DNA from: Streptomyces sp. NBC_01454
Lineage (GTDB): Bacteria; Actinomycetota; Actinomycetes; Streptomycetales; Streptomycetaceae
DNA: 64,000 nt
Direction of reading: 5' to 3'
NCBI RefSeq assembly: GCF_036227565.1
Contig: NZ_CP109462.1
Location: 124,001 to 188,000, forward strand
The notes beneath the pieces are model-generated. The model was not told the origin of the DNA, searched no databases, and was given only the letters and a program-made list of their open reading frames with translations. A program made the translations under genes and the position numbers. Of the stretch, positions 35,520-43,144 are shown piece by piece (position 1 is the first letter of the stretch; each line of letters starts with the position of its first letter).

Positions 35520-36683
35520 TCAAGATCCGCTGCCTTTGTTGATGGCCACGTCGACCGGCGGCCACGGGTACGGTGCGGTGAAGACTGTCGGCCGGGGCCC
35601 GCGCCCGGAGATGTCTGCGGGCCGATCGGACAGGGCTCCCACCACGGTCATTGCCGTCGATCGCCAGGTAGGTAGGGTGGGCCGGCGCCTCTGGGCCCGA
35701 GCCTTCAGCCGGTCGCGTAGGTCAGCGTCACCGAGCCACTCGCGGAGAGCGCCAGCCCAGGCGGCGCTGTCCCCTGGAGGGAGGAGCCGGCCCGGGTAGC
35801 CGCCGGACGTCTTGCCTACGGCCTCGGGCACGCCTCCGACGGCCGAGGCATACACCGGCACTGCCCGCGCCAAGGATTCCGTGAGGACCATGCCGTACGT
35901 TTCCTCATGGCTGGGCAGGACCAGGAGGTCGGTCGTGCGGTACGCGGCGTCCAGCTCGGCGCCAACTAGGGTGCCGACCAGTGAGATCCGGTCGGCGATA
36001 CCGGCCTCGTCAATCATGTGACGGAGGCGGGCGACATGAGTGGGGTCCTGCTCAAGGCTGCCGGCGAGCCGCAGGTGCCAGGTCAGGTCCGTAAGGCCCG
36101 ACAGGGCCGTGATGATCGTCGGATGTCCCTTGCGCGGCGTGAGGGAGGCGACACACAGCAAGTCGCCGCCGTAGCCGAGGGCCGCCTCGGACTCCTCATG
36201 AACGCCAGGCACCGCAGCGTGCACCGTGTTCGCGGGCAGGTTGTGGTGGGAGGCGATCTTGGCGGCAGTGTGGGCGCTGGTGGCGATGACTGCGGACACG
36301 CACTGAAGGGACCGACGCTCGGCCGTATCCAGTTCCCGGGCCACCACTGGGTCCAGGCCCGTCTCGTCGGCGAGGGGTAGGTGCACGAGGATCACCAGAC
36401 GAAGCCGCTTTGAAGCGGCTTCCATGATTTCGGGGACGCCGCACGCGACCAGGCCATCGAGCAGCACAGTTGAGCCGCTGGGCAGGATGTCCAGGGTGTC
36501 GGCCAGCCTGCGGCGGTCCTCGTCGCTCGGACGTGGCCAGGTGCCCTCCACGGGCAGCAGGCGAGATGTCCATCCGAGCTCCGACAGTGCCTGGTGCAGT
36601 TCGAGGTCGTAGACGTTTCCGCCGCTCGGGCGGCTCTCATCCCTGATGCCGACTGGCACGACGAATCGAACAGAAGTGATCAT
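35520..36683 (-). CDS. GT4-family glycosyltransferase
   Basis: 387 residues from ATG 36683. The N-terminal Rossmann half has 'RPSGGNVYDLELHQALSELG', a typical acceptor-side start. The C-terminal half has 'LLCVASLTPRKGHPTIITAL' and the donor-binding 'HEETYGMVLTESLARAVPV' (E-x7-E). It transfers a sugar from a nucleotide-sugar donor; the acceptor is unknown. The last ~35 residues are a Pro/Arg-rich tail. It is flanked by imperfect direct repeats and may have moved as a unit with them. Confidence 0.9.
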   Translation of the reverse strand: MITSVRFVVPVGIRDESRPSGGNVYDLELHQALSELGWTSRLLPVEGTWPRPSDEDRRRLADTLDILPSGSTVLLDGLVACGVPEIMEAASKRLRLVILVHLPLADETGLDPVVARELDTAERRSLQCVSAVIATSAHTAAKIASHHNLPANTVHAAVPGVHEESEAALGYGGDLLCVASLTPRKGHPTIITALSGLTDLTWHLRLAGSLEQDPTHVARLRHMIDEAGIADRISLVGTLVGAELDAAYRTTDLLVLPSHEETYGMVLTESLARAVPVYASAVGGVPEAVGKTSGGYPGRLLPPGDSAAWAGALREWLGDADLRDRLKARAQRRRPTLPTWRSTAMTVVGALSDRPADISGRGPRPTVFTAPYPWPPVDVAINKGSGS

Positions 36684-36698
36684 GCAGCGGTTCCCCTG

Positions 36699-36744
36699 AT
36701 AGTCGGGAGCGCACCGCGCCCCGTTCGGTGAGGCTCAACCAGAG
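36699..36744. repeat. Imperfect direct repeat flanking the GT4 gene (right arm)
   Basis: Partner of 35444-35490, beginning ATAGTCGGGAGCGCACCGCG and ending in TCAACCAGAG, 16 bases upstream of the glycosyltransferase start. Confidence 0.5.
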
Positions 36745-36775
36745 CGTGTTGTTTTCGGCTTCGAGCACAACGGCT

Positions 36776-37252
36776 TCAGAAGACCAGGGCCACGTGGTCG
36801 CCGAGGACGTACTGGATGGCGGTGAGGCCATATCCGTGACGGGCAAGGGAGTCGTCCCAGTTCCGTTCGTCGGGGTCGTGCTCGTAGCGCAGGCGCTGCC
36901 AGCGGACAGAGACTGGGTCGGACTTGTCCTCGATGTCATGCCCCAGGTTCTCCAGGTGAGCCTCCCACCGCCGGACGATGTCGAGATCGGTCTCCCCGGA
37001 ACGCCGGCGAATCAGATCGTCGACCGCCTGCCGGGCCACAGCGGCAGGTTCGATGCGCTGCTCCCGGGCCGCGATGTATACGGCTGTTGCGAGCGCAGAG
37101 ATCCCGTCCTCCTGCGAGGCGTCGCTGTCTCTGTCGCTGAAGCGGTTGGCACGGGTGTTGATCAGCTCGCGGGTACGTTCCCACGCCCGCGTCCACTCGG
37201 CGGGGCCGCCCTCGCCCTGCCATGTCCGCGACTGCTCGTTGATCGTCATCAT
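36776..37252 (-). CDS. Hypothetical protein
   Basis: 158 residues from ATG 37252 (the adjacent ATG 37249 is equally possible), with GAAGG upstream. A Trp-rich N-terminus (WQGEGGPAEWTRAWERTREL) and helical middle ('AAVARQAVDDLIRRRSGETD') are seen; it ends VLGDHVALVF. The frame continues upstream to 37735, but the intervening sequence does not look coding. No family recognised. Confidence 0.55.
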   Translation of the reverse strand: MMTINEQSRTWQGEGGPAEWTRAWERTRELINTRANRFSDRDSDASQEDGISALATAVYIAAREQRIEPAAVARQAVDDLIRRRSGETDLDIVRRWEAHLENLGHDIEDKSDPVSVRWQRLRYEHDPDERNWDDSLARHGYGLTAIQYVLGDHVALVF

Positions 37253-37300
37253 GCGGCATCCTTCGAGATCGTGGTGAAGGCCAACTCCTATACGCCCGTG

Positions 37301-37320
37301 GCCGTCTGAGACAAGACGGC
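37301..37320 (+). terminator. Small hairpin
   Basis: GCCGTCT (37301-37307) and AGACGGC (37314-37320) form a 7-bp stem with a 6-base loop. It overlaps a plus-strand TGA that closes a short frame ending VVKANSYTPVAV, so it may be the terminator of a lost plus-strand gene. Confidence 0.35.
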
Positions 37321-37539
37321 GGAGAGTCAGGGCTGGCGTGCGCCGTGGCCGTGTCACCTGATGAGGTGGTGCGTGAGTCAGCGCAGCGGGCGGACCATGG
37401 TGGCGTAGATGGTTAGCTGGCTGCTGCCTCAGCGTCGTTCGGTGCGATTCGCCCAACCCCCTTGACCCCCGCGCCCGGCCCGGTGAACGTTTGCGGATCA
37501 GGGAAGACCAGGGCAGGACTACCAATACCAAAGGACCGA

Positions 37540-37735
37540 TATGTCTGAAATCCATCGACCGCTCCCGCCCGAACTCGGCATCGGCCACGTGCCAGCAGGT
37601 GTTGAAGCGTCCCTGGCTACGCAGCCAGGCGGTGTCGGCCGCGATGTTGGCCTGGGGCAGGGCCCTCATAACCGCGTCGGCGCCGAGCGGGTCGAGCGCG
37701 GCCGTGGTCGAGTCGAGGTCACGGGTGAGCGTCAT
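37540..37735 (-). pseudogene. Gene 5' end downstream of the Nudix gene, probably truncated
   Basis: ATG 37735 is preceded by GGGAGAGGA at good spacing, 37 bases after the Nudix stop, so it looks like a true start. The product MTLTRDLDSTTAALDPLGAD continues plausibly to about residue 62 (WHVADAEFGRERSMDF) and then becomes Arg/Pro-rich and unconvincing. I take it as the N-terminus of a third gene of the APH-Nudix operon, cut by rearrangement. The spacer 37253-37539 holds nothing else clear. Confidence 0.4.
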
Positions 37736-37772
37736 AGGTCCTCTCCCAGCTCCCGGGGCCCCGGGAGCGCGG

Positions 37773-38282
37773 TCATTCGATGGGCAGGTCGTCCCGGTAG
37801 GACCACACGCGGCCGGCGCTGAGGTGGTCGAGGTAGTCCAGCAGGGGTTCGATCTCGGGCCGGGTCGCGGTGGAAGACGCCAGGACGGCCCTGGCCTGGT
37901 CCAGCGGCAGCAGGACCGCGCCGGTGACTTTGCCGTCCGGGTCGTGCACGGCGATCTCGCCGTCCCACTCGGCGCAGTCGAAGGTCAGCACGACGGTGGA
38001 GGGGTACCGGTCGGTCGTGGTGTTGACCAGGTAGGCCAGCGGGCCCACCGCCGTCAGGTTCAGACCCGTCTCTTCCTTGACCTCGCGGATAAGGGCCTCG
38101 GTGAGGAGTTCGCCGCGCTCGACGCCGCCGCCGGGGATGGACCACATCTCCTGGCCGTCGCGCTGTTCCTGGACCAGGACGATGTGCTCGCCGCGGCGCA
38201 GCAGTGCGGCGACGACCTGGACGCCGGGCCCGGTGACGGGTGCGGGAGCCGAGACGGCGGTGGCGGTTTCGTTGGTGGTCAT
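37773..38282 (-). CDS. Nudix hydrolase
   Basis: 169 residues from ATG 38282, overlapping the upstream APH remnant by ATGA. A canonical Nudix box is present (GGGVERGELLTEALI followed by REVKEETGL), fitting GX5EX7REUXEEXGU exactly. The N-terminal ~30 residues are a flexible Ala/Thr/Pro tail. It probably cleaves a nucleoside diphosphate derivative. The APH neighbour mirrors the Nudix-APH associations of the 45-64 kb operon. Confidence 0.9.
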   Translation of the reverse strand: MTTNETATAVSAPAPVTGPGVQVVAALLRRGEHIVLVQEQRDGQEMWSIPGGGVERGELLTEALIREVKEETGLNLTAVGPLAYLVNTTTDRYPSTVVLTFDCAEWDGEIAVHDPDGKVTGAVLLPLDQARAVLASSTATRPEIEPLLDYLDHLSAGRVWSYRDDLPIE

Positions 38283-38744
38283 GTTCGCTCCAGTTCGGTT
38301 CGCAGGGCCGCGGTGCACCCGGGGAGCTGGGTGGGGTCACGGCCGTGCCAGTACAGGAAGTACGACAGGGTGATGACCAGGCGGTGAAAGGCGAGGTGCT
38401 GCTCGAACAACGGGTCGGCCGGTTGTCCGCGTTGCTGCCAGTAGGCGTCCAGCATCCGTTGCCGGTCGTCGGCGGAGGGCAGGCACCAGCGGTCGGGTTT
38501 GACGAAGTCGCTGGCGTATTCCGCGGTGGTGGCGTGGTCGAAGTCGAGCAGGGCGATCTTGCCGCCGGGACGGATGAGGATGTTATCGGGGTGGATGTCC
38601 TGATGGGTATTCACGCACTGCAGTTCGCGGAGCTGTTCGGCCAGCAGCAAACCTCGTCGGCGGGCCGCCTCGGCGAGAGCGGTGGGAATCAGGCGGTGCC
38701 GGATGAGGGCGTCGAGGAAGTCGGAAAGCTGCCGGGGCGCGGAC
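38279..38744 (-). pseudogene. C-terminal fragment of an APH-family kinase
   Basis: Open from a stop near 38745 to the TGA at 38279. It keeps the catalytic loop 'HQDIHPDNIL' and the 'ALLDFDHA' metal-binding motif, but the N-lobe is missing and there is no initiator with a Shine-Dalgarno. A TTG at 38650 would give only 123 residues. Beyond 38745 unrelated sequence begins. The junction with foreign sequence suggests a recombination breakpoint rather than gradual decay. Confidence 0.7.
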
Positions 38745-38914
38745 GACTACGTTGCGGTGTTCGACGCCGACGCGGTCCCCGATGCCCGCCTCGCCGCGGG
38801 CAGCATCGGCTGCTGGATCATCGCGCGGCCGGTCCCAGCAGTCCGGGTTCGGCCGACTCCCGTGCGCACATTGCCGCAAGCCCCCGCTCAGCACCGCTGC
38901 CCGAACTCGCAGCA

Positions 38915-39661
38915 CTATGCGGGAGAGCGCTGCTCCTCGACGACTGTGTACAGATGTTCGCCGTGCGCCCAGCGCTTGAGCTCCGGCCGTCCGATGAGGA
39001 CGATGCCGTGCCGCTGGGCAAAGTCAACTGCGGGCCTGGTGAAACCGTTGAGTGCCACGATGACGGCGATGTCCGCGTGGTGTTCGGGAACCGCGGTGCC
39101 GTTGAACTTCTGCAGCGCTCCCGATCCGACCGGGGCGCTGTATTGCTTGCACTGCACAACGACTTTGTGGTCGTCCGGGTCCCAGGCCAGGACGTCCGCA
39201 CCCAAGTCTCCGGATCCGCCGACCCGGCGGGGGCGCACGAACCCGTCCCGGGCCAGCAGGTCGGCGCATGCCTGCTCGAAGCCGTTCGCGCTCATCGCGG
39301 CGAGCTGCTTCATCCGGAAGGTCAAGACCTTCGGCGCGGTACTCCCGGGCTCGCTATCGCTGCTCTCGTTCGCGCTGTCGTCGGGTGCGTCGCTGTAGGC
39401 GACGTAGCCGCCCCGGTCAGAGAAGACCACGAAGCACAGCAGCACGAGCGTGCCCAGGATGATCAGCGCGAACCACCAGGGGTGCCCCATGAGCCATCCC
39501 CACACGTCGTCCCTGAACCAGCCCCCGACGTCATCGCGAACCCAGGGCCACGCATCCTCCTTGAGCCACGTCCAGGCGACCTTGGCGATGGCTATGCCGA
39601 GGATCAGCCAGAGGATGCCCTTCAGTACAGGGTCCAGTGACCCGTCCTCGTCGAACACCAT
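38915..39661 (-). CDS. Membrane-anchored Mrr-like restriction endonuclease
   Basis: 248 residues from ATG 39661. Two hydrophobic segments ('LKGILWLILGIAIAKVAW' and 'WWFALIILGTLVLLCFVVF') bracket a Trp/Asp-rich loop. The Mrr-cat domain has 'GFEQACADLLARDGFVRPRR' and the nuclease core 'GDLGADVLAWDPDDHKVVVQCKQ' (D...QxK). It is paralogous to the proteins at 17308 and 39703 and next to the latter, on the same strand at 41 bases. Likely a DNA-cutting defence enzyme at the membrane. Confidence 0.85.
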   Translation of the reverse strand: MVFDEDGSLDPVLKGILWLILGIAIAKVAWTWLKEDAWPWVRDDVGGWFRDDVWGWLMGHPWWFALIILGTLVLLCFVVFSDRGGYVAYSDAPDDSANESSDSEPGSTAPKVLTFRMKQLAAMSANGFEQACADLLARDGFVRPRRVGGSGDLGADVLAWDPDDHKVVVQCKQYSAPVGSGALQKFNGTAVPEHHADIAVIVALNGFTRPAVDFAQRHGIVLIGRPELKRWAHGEHLYTVVEEQRSPA

Positions 39662-39702
39662 TCCCTCTTCCCTGCCCTGTCGGAGTCGCTCGGTGGCCCG
39701 CG

Positions 39703-40380
39703 CTATGCAGCTCGTCGAACCGTCGTCTTGCGTGGTCTGCGGGCGGGCAGGCGCAACAGGGTGTGCAGCGGGACTCCGTCCTCGGCCCACTGCCGCAGCC
39801 GCTCGCGGTCGACCCAGTGGATCTGGTGCCGCTCGCCCCATGCCTTGGCGTCGCGGGTGAAGCCGCCGTTGGTGACCACGACCGCGACATCGGCCTTGTG
39901 GACGGGCCTGGCAGTCCCCTTGACCTGGTACATCACCTTGGAGTCGACCTTCCCGCCGACGGTGGTGTGCTTGGCCTGCAGCACGATCCGCCCCCGCTGG
40001 GTATGCCGGCCGATGACGTCGGCGGCCTGATCGCCGGCCTGTCCGACCTGCTGCGCGGACCAGCCGTCACGGATGAGCAGATCCCGGAGTGCGAATTCGA
40101 AATCCGTATCGCTGAGAGCGTCGATCCGCACCAGAGGGAGGCGGAGAACCGCGAGGAGCGCGGCCTGGGCCCGCCGCTGACGAGTCCTCCTGATCTGCCA
40201 TCCGACGGCAGCCAGCAAGGCCGCCACGGCCGCGGCGACCGCGAGTGGCCACTCGCGCACGATCGTGTGCCACAGCCCCGTGGCAGCCTGAACCAGCATG
40301 GTGGCCACCGCCAGCGCGACGATGCCCGCTGCCACCTGTTCGCGGCGACCGCGCGGCGCGCGCAGTCGGATGCCGCCCAT
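39703..40380 (-). CDS. Membrane-anchored Mrr-like restriction endonuclease
   Basis: 225 residues from ATG 40380, which overlaps the upstream stop by ATGA. Two N-terminal hydrophobic segments ('VAAGIVALAVATMLVQ', 'PLAVAAAVAALLAAVGW') precede the Mrr-cat domain 'DFEFALRDLLIRDGWSAQQVGQ', with 'DQAADVIGRHTQRGRIVLQAKH' as its D...QxK core and 'VVVTNGGFTRDA'. It is closer to the 17308 protein than to its neighbour. Translational coupling to a small membrane protein suggests they act together. Confidence 0.85.
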   Translation of the reverse strand: MGGIRLRAPRGRREQVAAGIVALAVATMLVQAATGLWHTIVREWPLAVAAAVAALLAAVGWQIRRTRQRRAQAALLAVLRLPLVRIDALSDTDFEFALRDLLIRDGWSAQQVGQAGDQAADVIGRHTQRGRIVLQAKHTTVGGKVDSKVMYQVKGTARPVHKADVAVVVTNGGFTRDAKAWGERHQIHWVDRERLRQWAEDGVPLHTLLRLPARRPRKTTVRRAA

Positions 40381-40592
40381 CACCGGCTCGAGGAGGCGGA
40401 CACCGACGGCGAGGGGGAGGCTGGCTTGTCTGTCTCGGCCCCGCTGCTGCTGGTGTCGAACCCGATGACCTGTCCCCACAGCCAGACGAAGGCAGCGATG
40501 CCCGCGATGGTCCAGAAACCCAGCTTCTTTCCGCGGGGTCGCGGATTCCTTCGGATGTGGCGGCGAACCTCGTGAAATCCGTCCGGCGGCAT
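40380..40592 (-). CDS. Small single-pass membrane protein
   Basis: 70 residues from ATG 40592 with AGGAGGGG well placed. A basic N-terminus (HIRRNPRPRGKK) is followed by one transmembrane helix ('LGFWTIAGIAAFVWLWGQVI') and a Ser/Pro-rich tail. It overlaps the Mrr-like nuclease gene by ATGA and may be its membrane partner or inhibitor. No family recognised. Confidence 0.65.
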   Translation of the reverse strand: MPPDGFHEVRRHIRRNPRPRGKKLGFWTIAGIAAFVWLWGQVIGFDTSSSGAETDKPASPSPSVSASSSR

Positions 40593-41062
40593 GCCCTTTT
40601 CCCCTCCTGTGACCTGGCAACTTGATGATGCTGCCCTTCCGGATATGGGTGTATCAGCGGGCACTGACAAAAACTGATGGATCATCACGACGGCTGGCCT
40701 GCATCGATGACAAACCAGCCAGGAGCCCTTCAACGCCCGCCGTGTGAGTCCGAGTTCATGGTGAGATCTGCCTCTGACCTGGCGTTTTCCTGCACTGTGT
40801 GACCGTGATACCTCGCAGGCGTGCCATCGCGTCCCGCCGATTCACCGTCGGACGGTGAGAGCTCACCAGCGTCGATGCCGGAAAATGCCCGTGGAAAGCG
40901 GCGCACAGTTGGCGAGTAAAGAGTGGTGCCGATCAACGTCCGACACCGGATCTGGCCACCGCTTTTCGGCCTCCGGAAATCGGGCTCAGCGCACCGGCAG
41001 AAGTACCACTGTTCCGCTCTCGGATGTTTCGTGAACGACCCGCGCGCCACGGCATGCGACCA
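40593..41062. other. Intergenic region upstream of the Mrr-like operon
   Basis: About 470 bases. A frame on the minus strand (40730-41050) has no Shine-Dalgarno and an unconvincing product. The perfect dyad at 40842-40858 is the main visible signal. Confidence 0.4.
40842..40858. promoter_or_regulatory. Perfect dyad, possible operator
   Basis: TCACCGTC-G-GACGGTGA is a perfect 8-bp inverted repeat with a one-base centre, about 250 bases upstream of the small membrane gene at 40592. The length and tight centre suit a dimeric repressor; no regulator gene is adjacent. Confidence 0.4.
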
Positions 41063-41488
41063 CTACCGTCCGGAGCGGAGCCCCACGAGACGACAGGAGC
41101 ACGACGTTGGAGAACTTCTTCGTCCCCAAGAAGATCTGGCAGGGCGGAGGTCCCTACCCGCACGCTCTGGAAGGGCAGGCATTCCGGGGAGATGGGGGGC
41201 CGCGTTCGTGACGGCGACGACGACGGTATCCGCCCATTGTCCGCGGGCCGAGGCGCCGTAGCGGCCGGTCAGGATTTCACTGACCTTGGGCACCGCCTGC
41301 ACCCGGGCCGCGATCTGATCTACCGCCAACCGTTGGTCGGCCAGGGGCAGTTGATGGGGGGTGGCGATAATGACGTAGGGGCCCTCCTCTCGATCGCAGG
41401 CGAAGGTAACGGCCAGCGGCGGCAGCGACTCGACGTCGTCCAGGAGCTCCGCCACGTTCACAAGTTGTCGCTCAAGATCCCGCATAAG
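41063..41488 (-). CDS. Hypothetical protein, possibly 3'-truncated
   Basis: 141 residues from ATG 41488. The first ~95 residues (MRDLERQLVNVAELLDDVES, 'YVIIATPHQLPLADQRLAVD', 'GQWADTVVVAVT') look like a genuine small alpha/beta protein. After that the sequence becomes Arg/Ser/Pro-rich and overlaps a plus-strand ORF, so the true C-terminus may be lost. Its N-terminal 54 codons also exist at 33628-33883. Upstream lies a pseudokinase-like remnant (about 41570-41690). Confidence 0.45.
   Translation of the reverse strand, partial: LMRDLERQLVNVAELLDDVESLPPLAVTFACDREEGPYVIIATPHQLPLADQRLAVDQIAARVQAVPKVSEILTGRYGASARGQWADTVVVAVTNAAPHLPGMPALPERAGRDLRPARSSWGRRSSPTSCSCRLVGLRSGR
41107..41211 (+). CDS. Doubtful 34-codon ORF or truncated gene start
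   Basis: TTG 41107 has AGGAG 7 bases upstream and reads LENFFVPKKIWQGGGPYPHA before ending FRGDGGPRS. Its start looks gene-like and it ends at the region where the minus-strand hypothetical begins, so it may be the cut N-terminus of a lost gene. Confidence 0.25.
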   Translation: MENFFVPKKIWQGGGPYPHALEGQAFRGDGGPRS

Positions 41489-41685
41489 GACAGCATTCCG
41501 TAATCGTTGGGGCCTGTCGCACAGCGACGACCGGGTACTTCGGCTCCACCACCACAAGGCGCCATCGACATAGTTGGCGAGTTCCGGCCCCGTCTTCTGG
41601 TAGTCGTGGGGGTCCGGGTGGATCGGCACCAGTCCCAAGGCCCTGGGCTCCACGGGGCTGTGCCACGGTCAGCGGCGCCATCGCT
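41312..41685 (-). repeat. Gene-fragment repeat, copy 2
   Basis: Matches 33628-34041 in two blocks (256 bases at about 98 percent, then about 112 bases less well), the second copy having a shorter junction between the blocks. The upstream block encodes 'DPHDYQKTGPELANY', resembling 'DPLDYQKTEPELATY' in the pseudokinase at 43145, so both copies derive from a neighbouring kinase-like gene plus the MRDLERQL gene. Confidence 0.8.
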
Positions 41686-41686
41686 T

Positions 41687-42706
41687 TCAGGCTGGCACAG
41701 GCCGGCCATGGCCGCCGGTGGGGTCGGGGACCTGTGTTTCTTCGTGTCCGCCGTTACCCGGGTGGCAGTAGGGGCACCAGGGGTTGTACATCCGGTGGAA
41801 ACGGTTGACGAACGTCTGCGCCACGATCAGCGCGTTGATGGTGATAGTGGTCGTCGTGGAGACCGGCGTACCGCTGAAGGACAGCTGAAGCGCGACGGCC
41901 ACGAGTGCGGCGATCCAGTAGAATCGCCGGCCCTTGTGCTCCACGCTGAAGAGCCAGCTCTTCCCGGCCGCGTACTCGGGGGCGTCGACCCGGAACTCGG
42001 TGACGCACGGCTCGCACAGAGTGCCACTGTGTCGGCCGTCCGCGATGAAGGCCGCCAGGACCAGGAAGAACGCGAAGCTGGTGATACTGCTCCAGGGGCC
42101 GTGCTCCGGGACGAAGACGACCGCGCAGACCATGGCGACGATGGCGCCAACGACAAACCAGTGGCTGCGGTGGCAGATCAGGCGCAGTCGCTGTGCGAGG
42201 CGCAGCGAGCGTGCAGAGGGCTCCCGGGGCGGGAGGAATACGGCGTGGCGGGCCTTGAAGAGGTAGGCGGCCAGGAGGCTGAGACCGATCCACGTCACGC
42301 CCACGGTCCTGGCGGTGGCGCTGAGCGAGATCGCGTCGTTTGGCTGGTCTTCCCTGTACGGCATGAACACAGGGGTGGCGATGAAGCAGAGAACGAAAAC
42401 TCCGACGACGAGGGGCCACAGGCGCGCGTAGGCGAGGACGAGCCTGTAGCGGCGCTTCTTCAGGACGTCGGCCGTCTTGGTTGCGCGCGGGCAGGTGGGC
42501 TCGATGCCGTGCCCCCCGATGTGGAAGACCAGGAGGATCACGCTCACTCCCAAGAGTCCCCACTGACCCACGCTGAACAACCAGTGCCGGTCGCTGAGTT
42601 GCGCCATGACGGCGGCTGCTGGCAGCAGTAATGCGATGAGGAGCAGCCCGCGGCATGCGAGCCACGCGACGAAGCGGTTGGTTGTTGCGAAGTAGATTCC
42701 GTTCAC
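41687..42706 (-). CDS. Multi-pass membrane protein with C-terminal CPYC
   Basis: 339 residues from ATG 42706, overlapping the XRE gene by ATGA. About seven or eight hydrophobic segments are spread over the length, for example 'GLLLIALLLPAAAVMA', 'WPLVVGVFVLCFIATPVFM', 'WFVVGAIVAMVCAVVFV' and 'YWIAALVAVALQLSF'. Cys pairs 'CEPC' and 'CPYCH' near the C-terminal half could bind zinc or be redox-active. Function unknown. Coupling to a small autoregulated HTH protein suggests a dedicated regulator-membrane pair. Confidence 0.75.
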   Translation of the reverse strand: MNGIYFATTNRFVAWLACRGLLLIALLLPAAAVMAQLSDRHWLFSVGQWGLLGVSVILLVFHIGGHGIEPTCPRATKTADVLKKRRYRLVLAYARLWPLVVGVFVLCFIATPVFMPYREDQPNDAISLSATARTVGVTWIGLSLLAAYLFKARHAVFLPPREPSARSLRLAQRLRLICHRSHWFVVGAIVAMVCAVVFVPEHGPWSSITSFAFFLVLAAFIADGRHSGTLCEPCVTEFRVDAPEYAAGKSWLFSVEHKGRRFYWIAALVAVALQLSFSGTPVSTTTTITINALIVAQTFVNRFHRMYNPWCPYCHPGNGGHEETQVPDPTGGHGRPVPA

Positions 42707-42993
42707 AGCGTCTTCTGATCCTTTTCAAGAGTGACGTTCAACTTGACGCCCATCGCGTTGGCGATGCGGAGCAGCGTGGTGAGGCTGGGGAGCTTGTTGG
42801 CGCTTTCGAGCCGGGAGATGTGCGGCTGCTTCATGCCTGTCCGGACTCCCAGTTCGCCTTGGGACCAGCCGAGTTCGTTCCGCCGGTCTGCAACGGCTTG
42901 GGCGACGAGATAGGCCAGGTCGCGTTCTGTGAGCGGCTCGAATTCAGGTTCGAGGCCGGGGGGTGCGGTCGCGTGATGGCGGATGTCGTCCAT
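42703..42993 (-). CDS. XRE-family HTH regulator (HigA-like size)
   Basis: 96 residues from ATG 42993. The HTH occupies about residues 29-85 ('RNELGWSQGELGVRTGMKQP', 'RLESANKLPSLTTLLRIANA'). It is the size of antitoxin-type XRE proteins, but its partner is a multi-pass membrane protein rather than a HigB-like toxin. The ATG lies about 10 bases from the -10 element, so the mRNA is leaderless or nearly so. An inverted repeat sits exactly between -35 and -10, implying autorepression. Confidence 0.85.
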   Translation of the reverse strand: MDDIRHHATAPPGLEPEFEPLTERDLAYLVAQAVADRRNELGWSQGELGVRTGMKQPHISRLESANKLPSLTTLLRIANAMGVKLNVTLEKDQKTL

Positions 42994-43002
42994 ACCAAAA
43001 AA

Positions 43003-43031
43003 GTTATGCCATACCACTATTGGTATGTCAA
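43003..43031 (-). promoter_or_regulatory. Leaderless promoter with internal operator for the XRE/membrane operon
   Basis: Reading the minus strand: TTGACA (43026-43031), 17 bases, then CATAAC (43003-43008); transcription would begin within a few bases of the ATG at 42993. Between the two boxes lies ATACCA-N4-TGGTAT (43011-43026), a perfect dyad, and a third half-site ATACCA overlaps the start codon (42992-42997). This arrangement is typical of a self-repressing XRE regulator. Confidence 0.7.
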
Positions 43032-43144
43032 AGGTGCTGGTCAGATGCACGGAAATCAGTGACCGCGCCGAGCAACTCGCCTGTGTAGTGCTGTGTGCCC
43101 GAGTGAGTCACTCGGGCAGGCGTGTCGACGGCCCGTGAAGCGGT

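Noticed and set aside
37253..37735. One 319-residue gene from 37735 to 36776
   Set aside because: The middle third is Arg/Pro/His-rich and non-coding in character; better read as a truncated gene start plus a separate gene starting at 37252.
38745..38914. Plus-strand segment reading DDYVAVFDADAVPDARLAAG
   Set aside because: Looks like a fragment of a real protein, but it is too short, without start or partner motifs, to assign.
40730..41050. Minus-strand 106-codon frame
   Set aside because: No Shine-Dalgarno and unconvincing composition; the region contains a perfect dyad more consistent with regulation.
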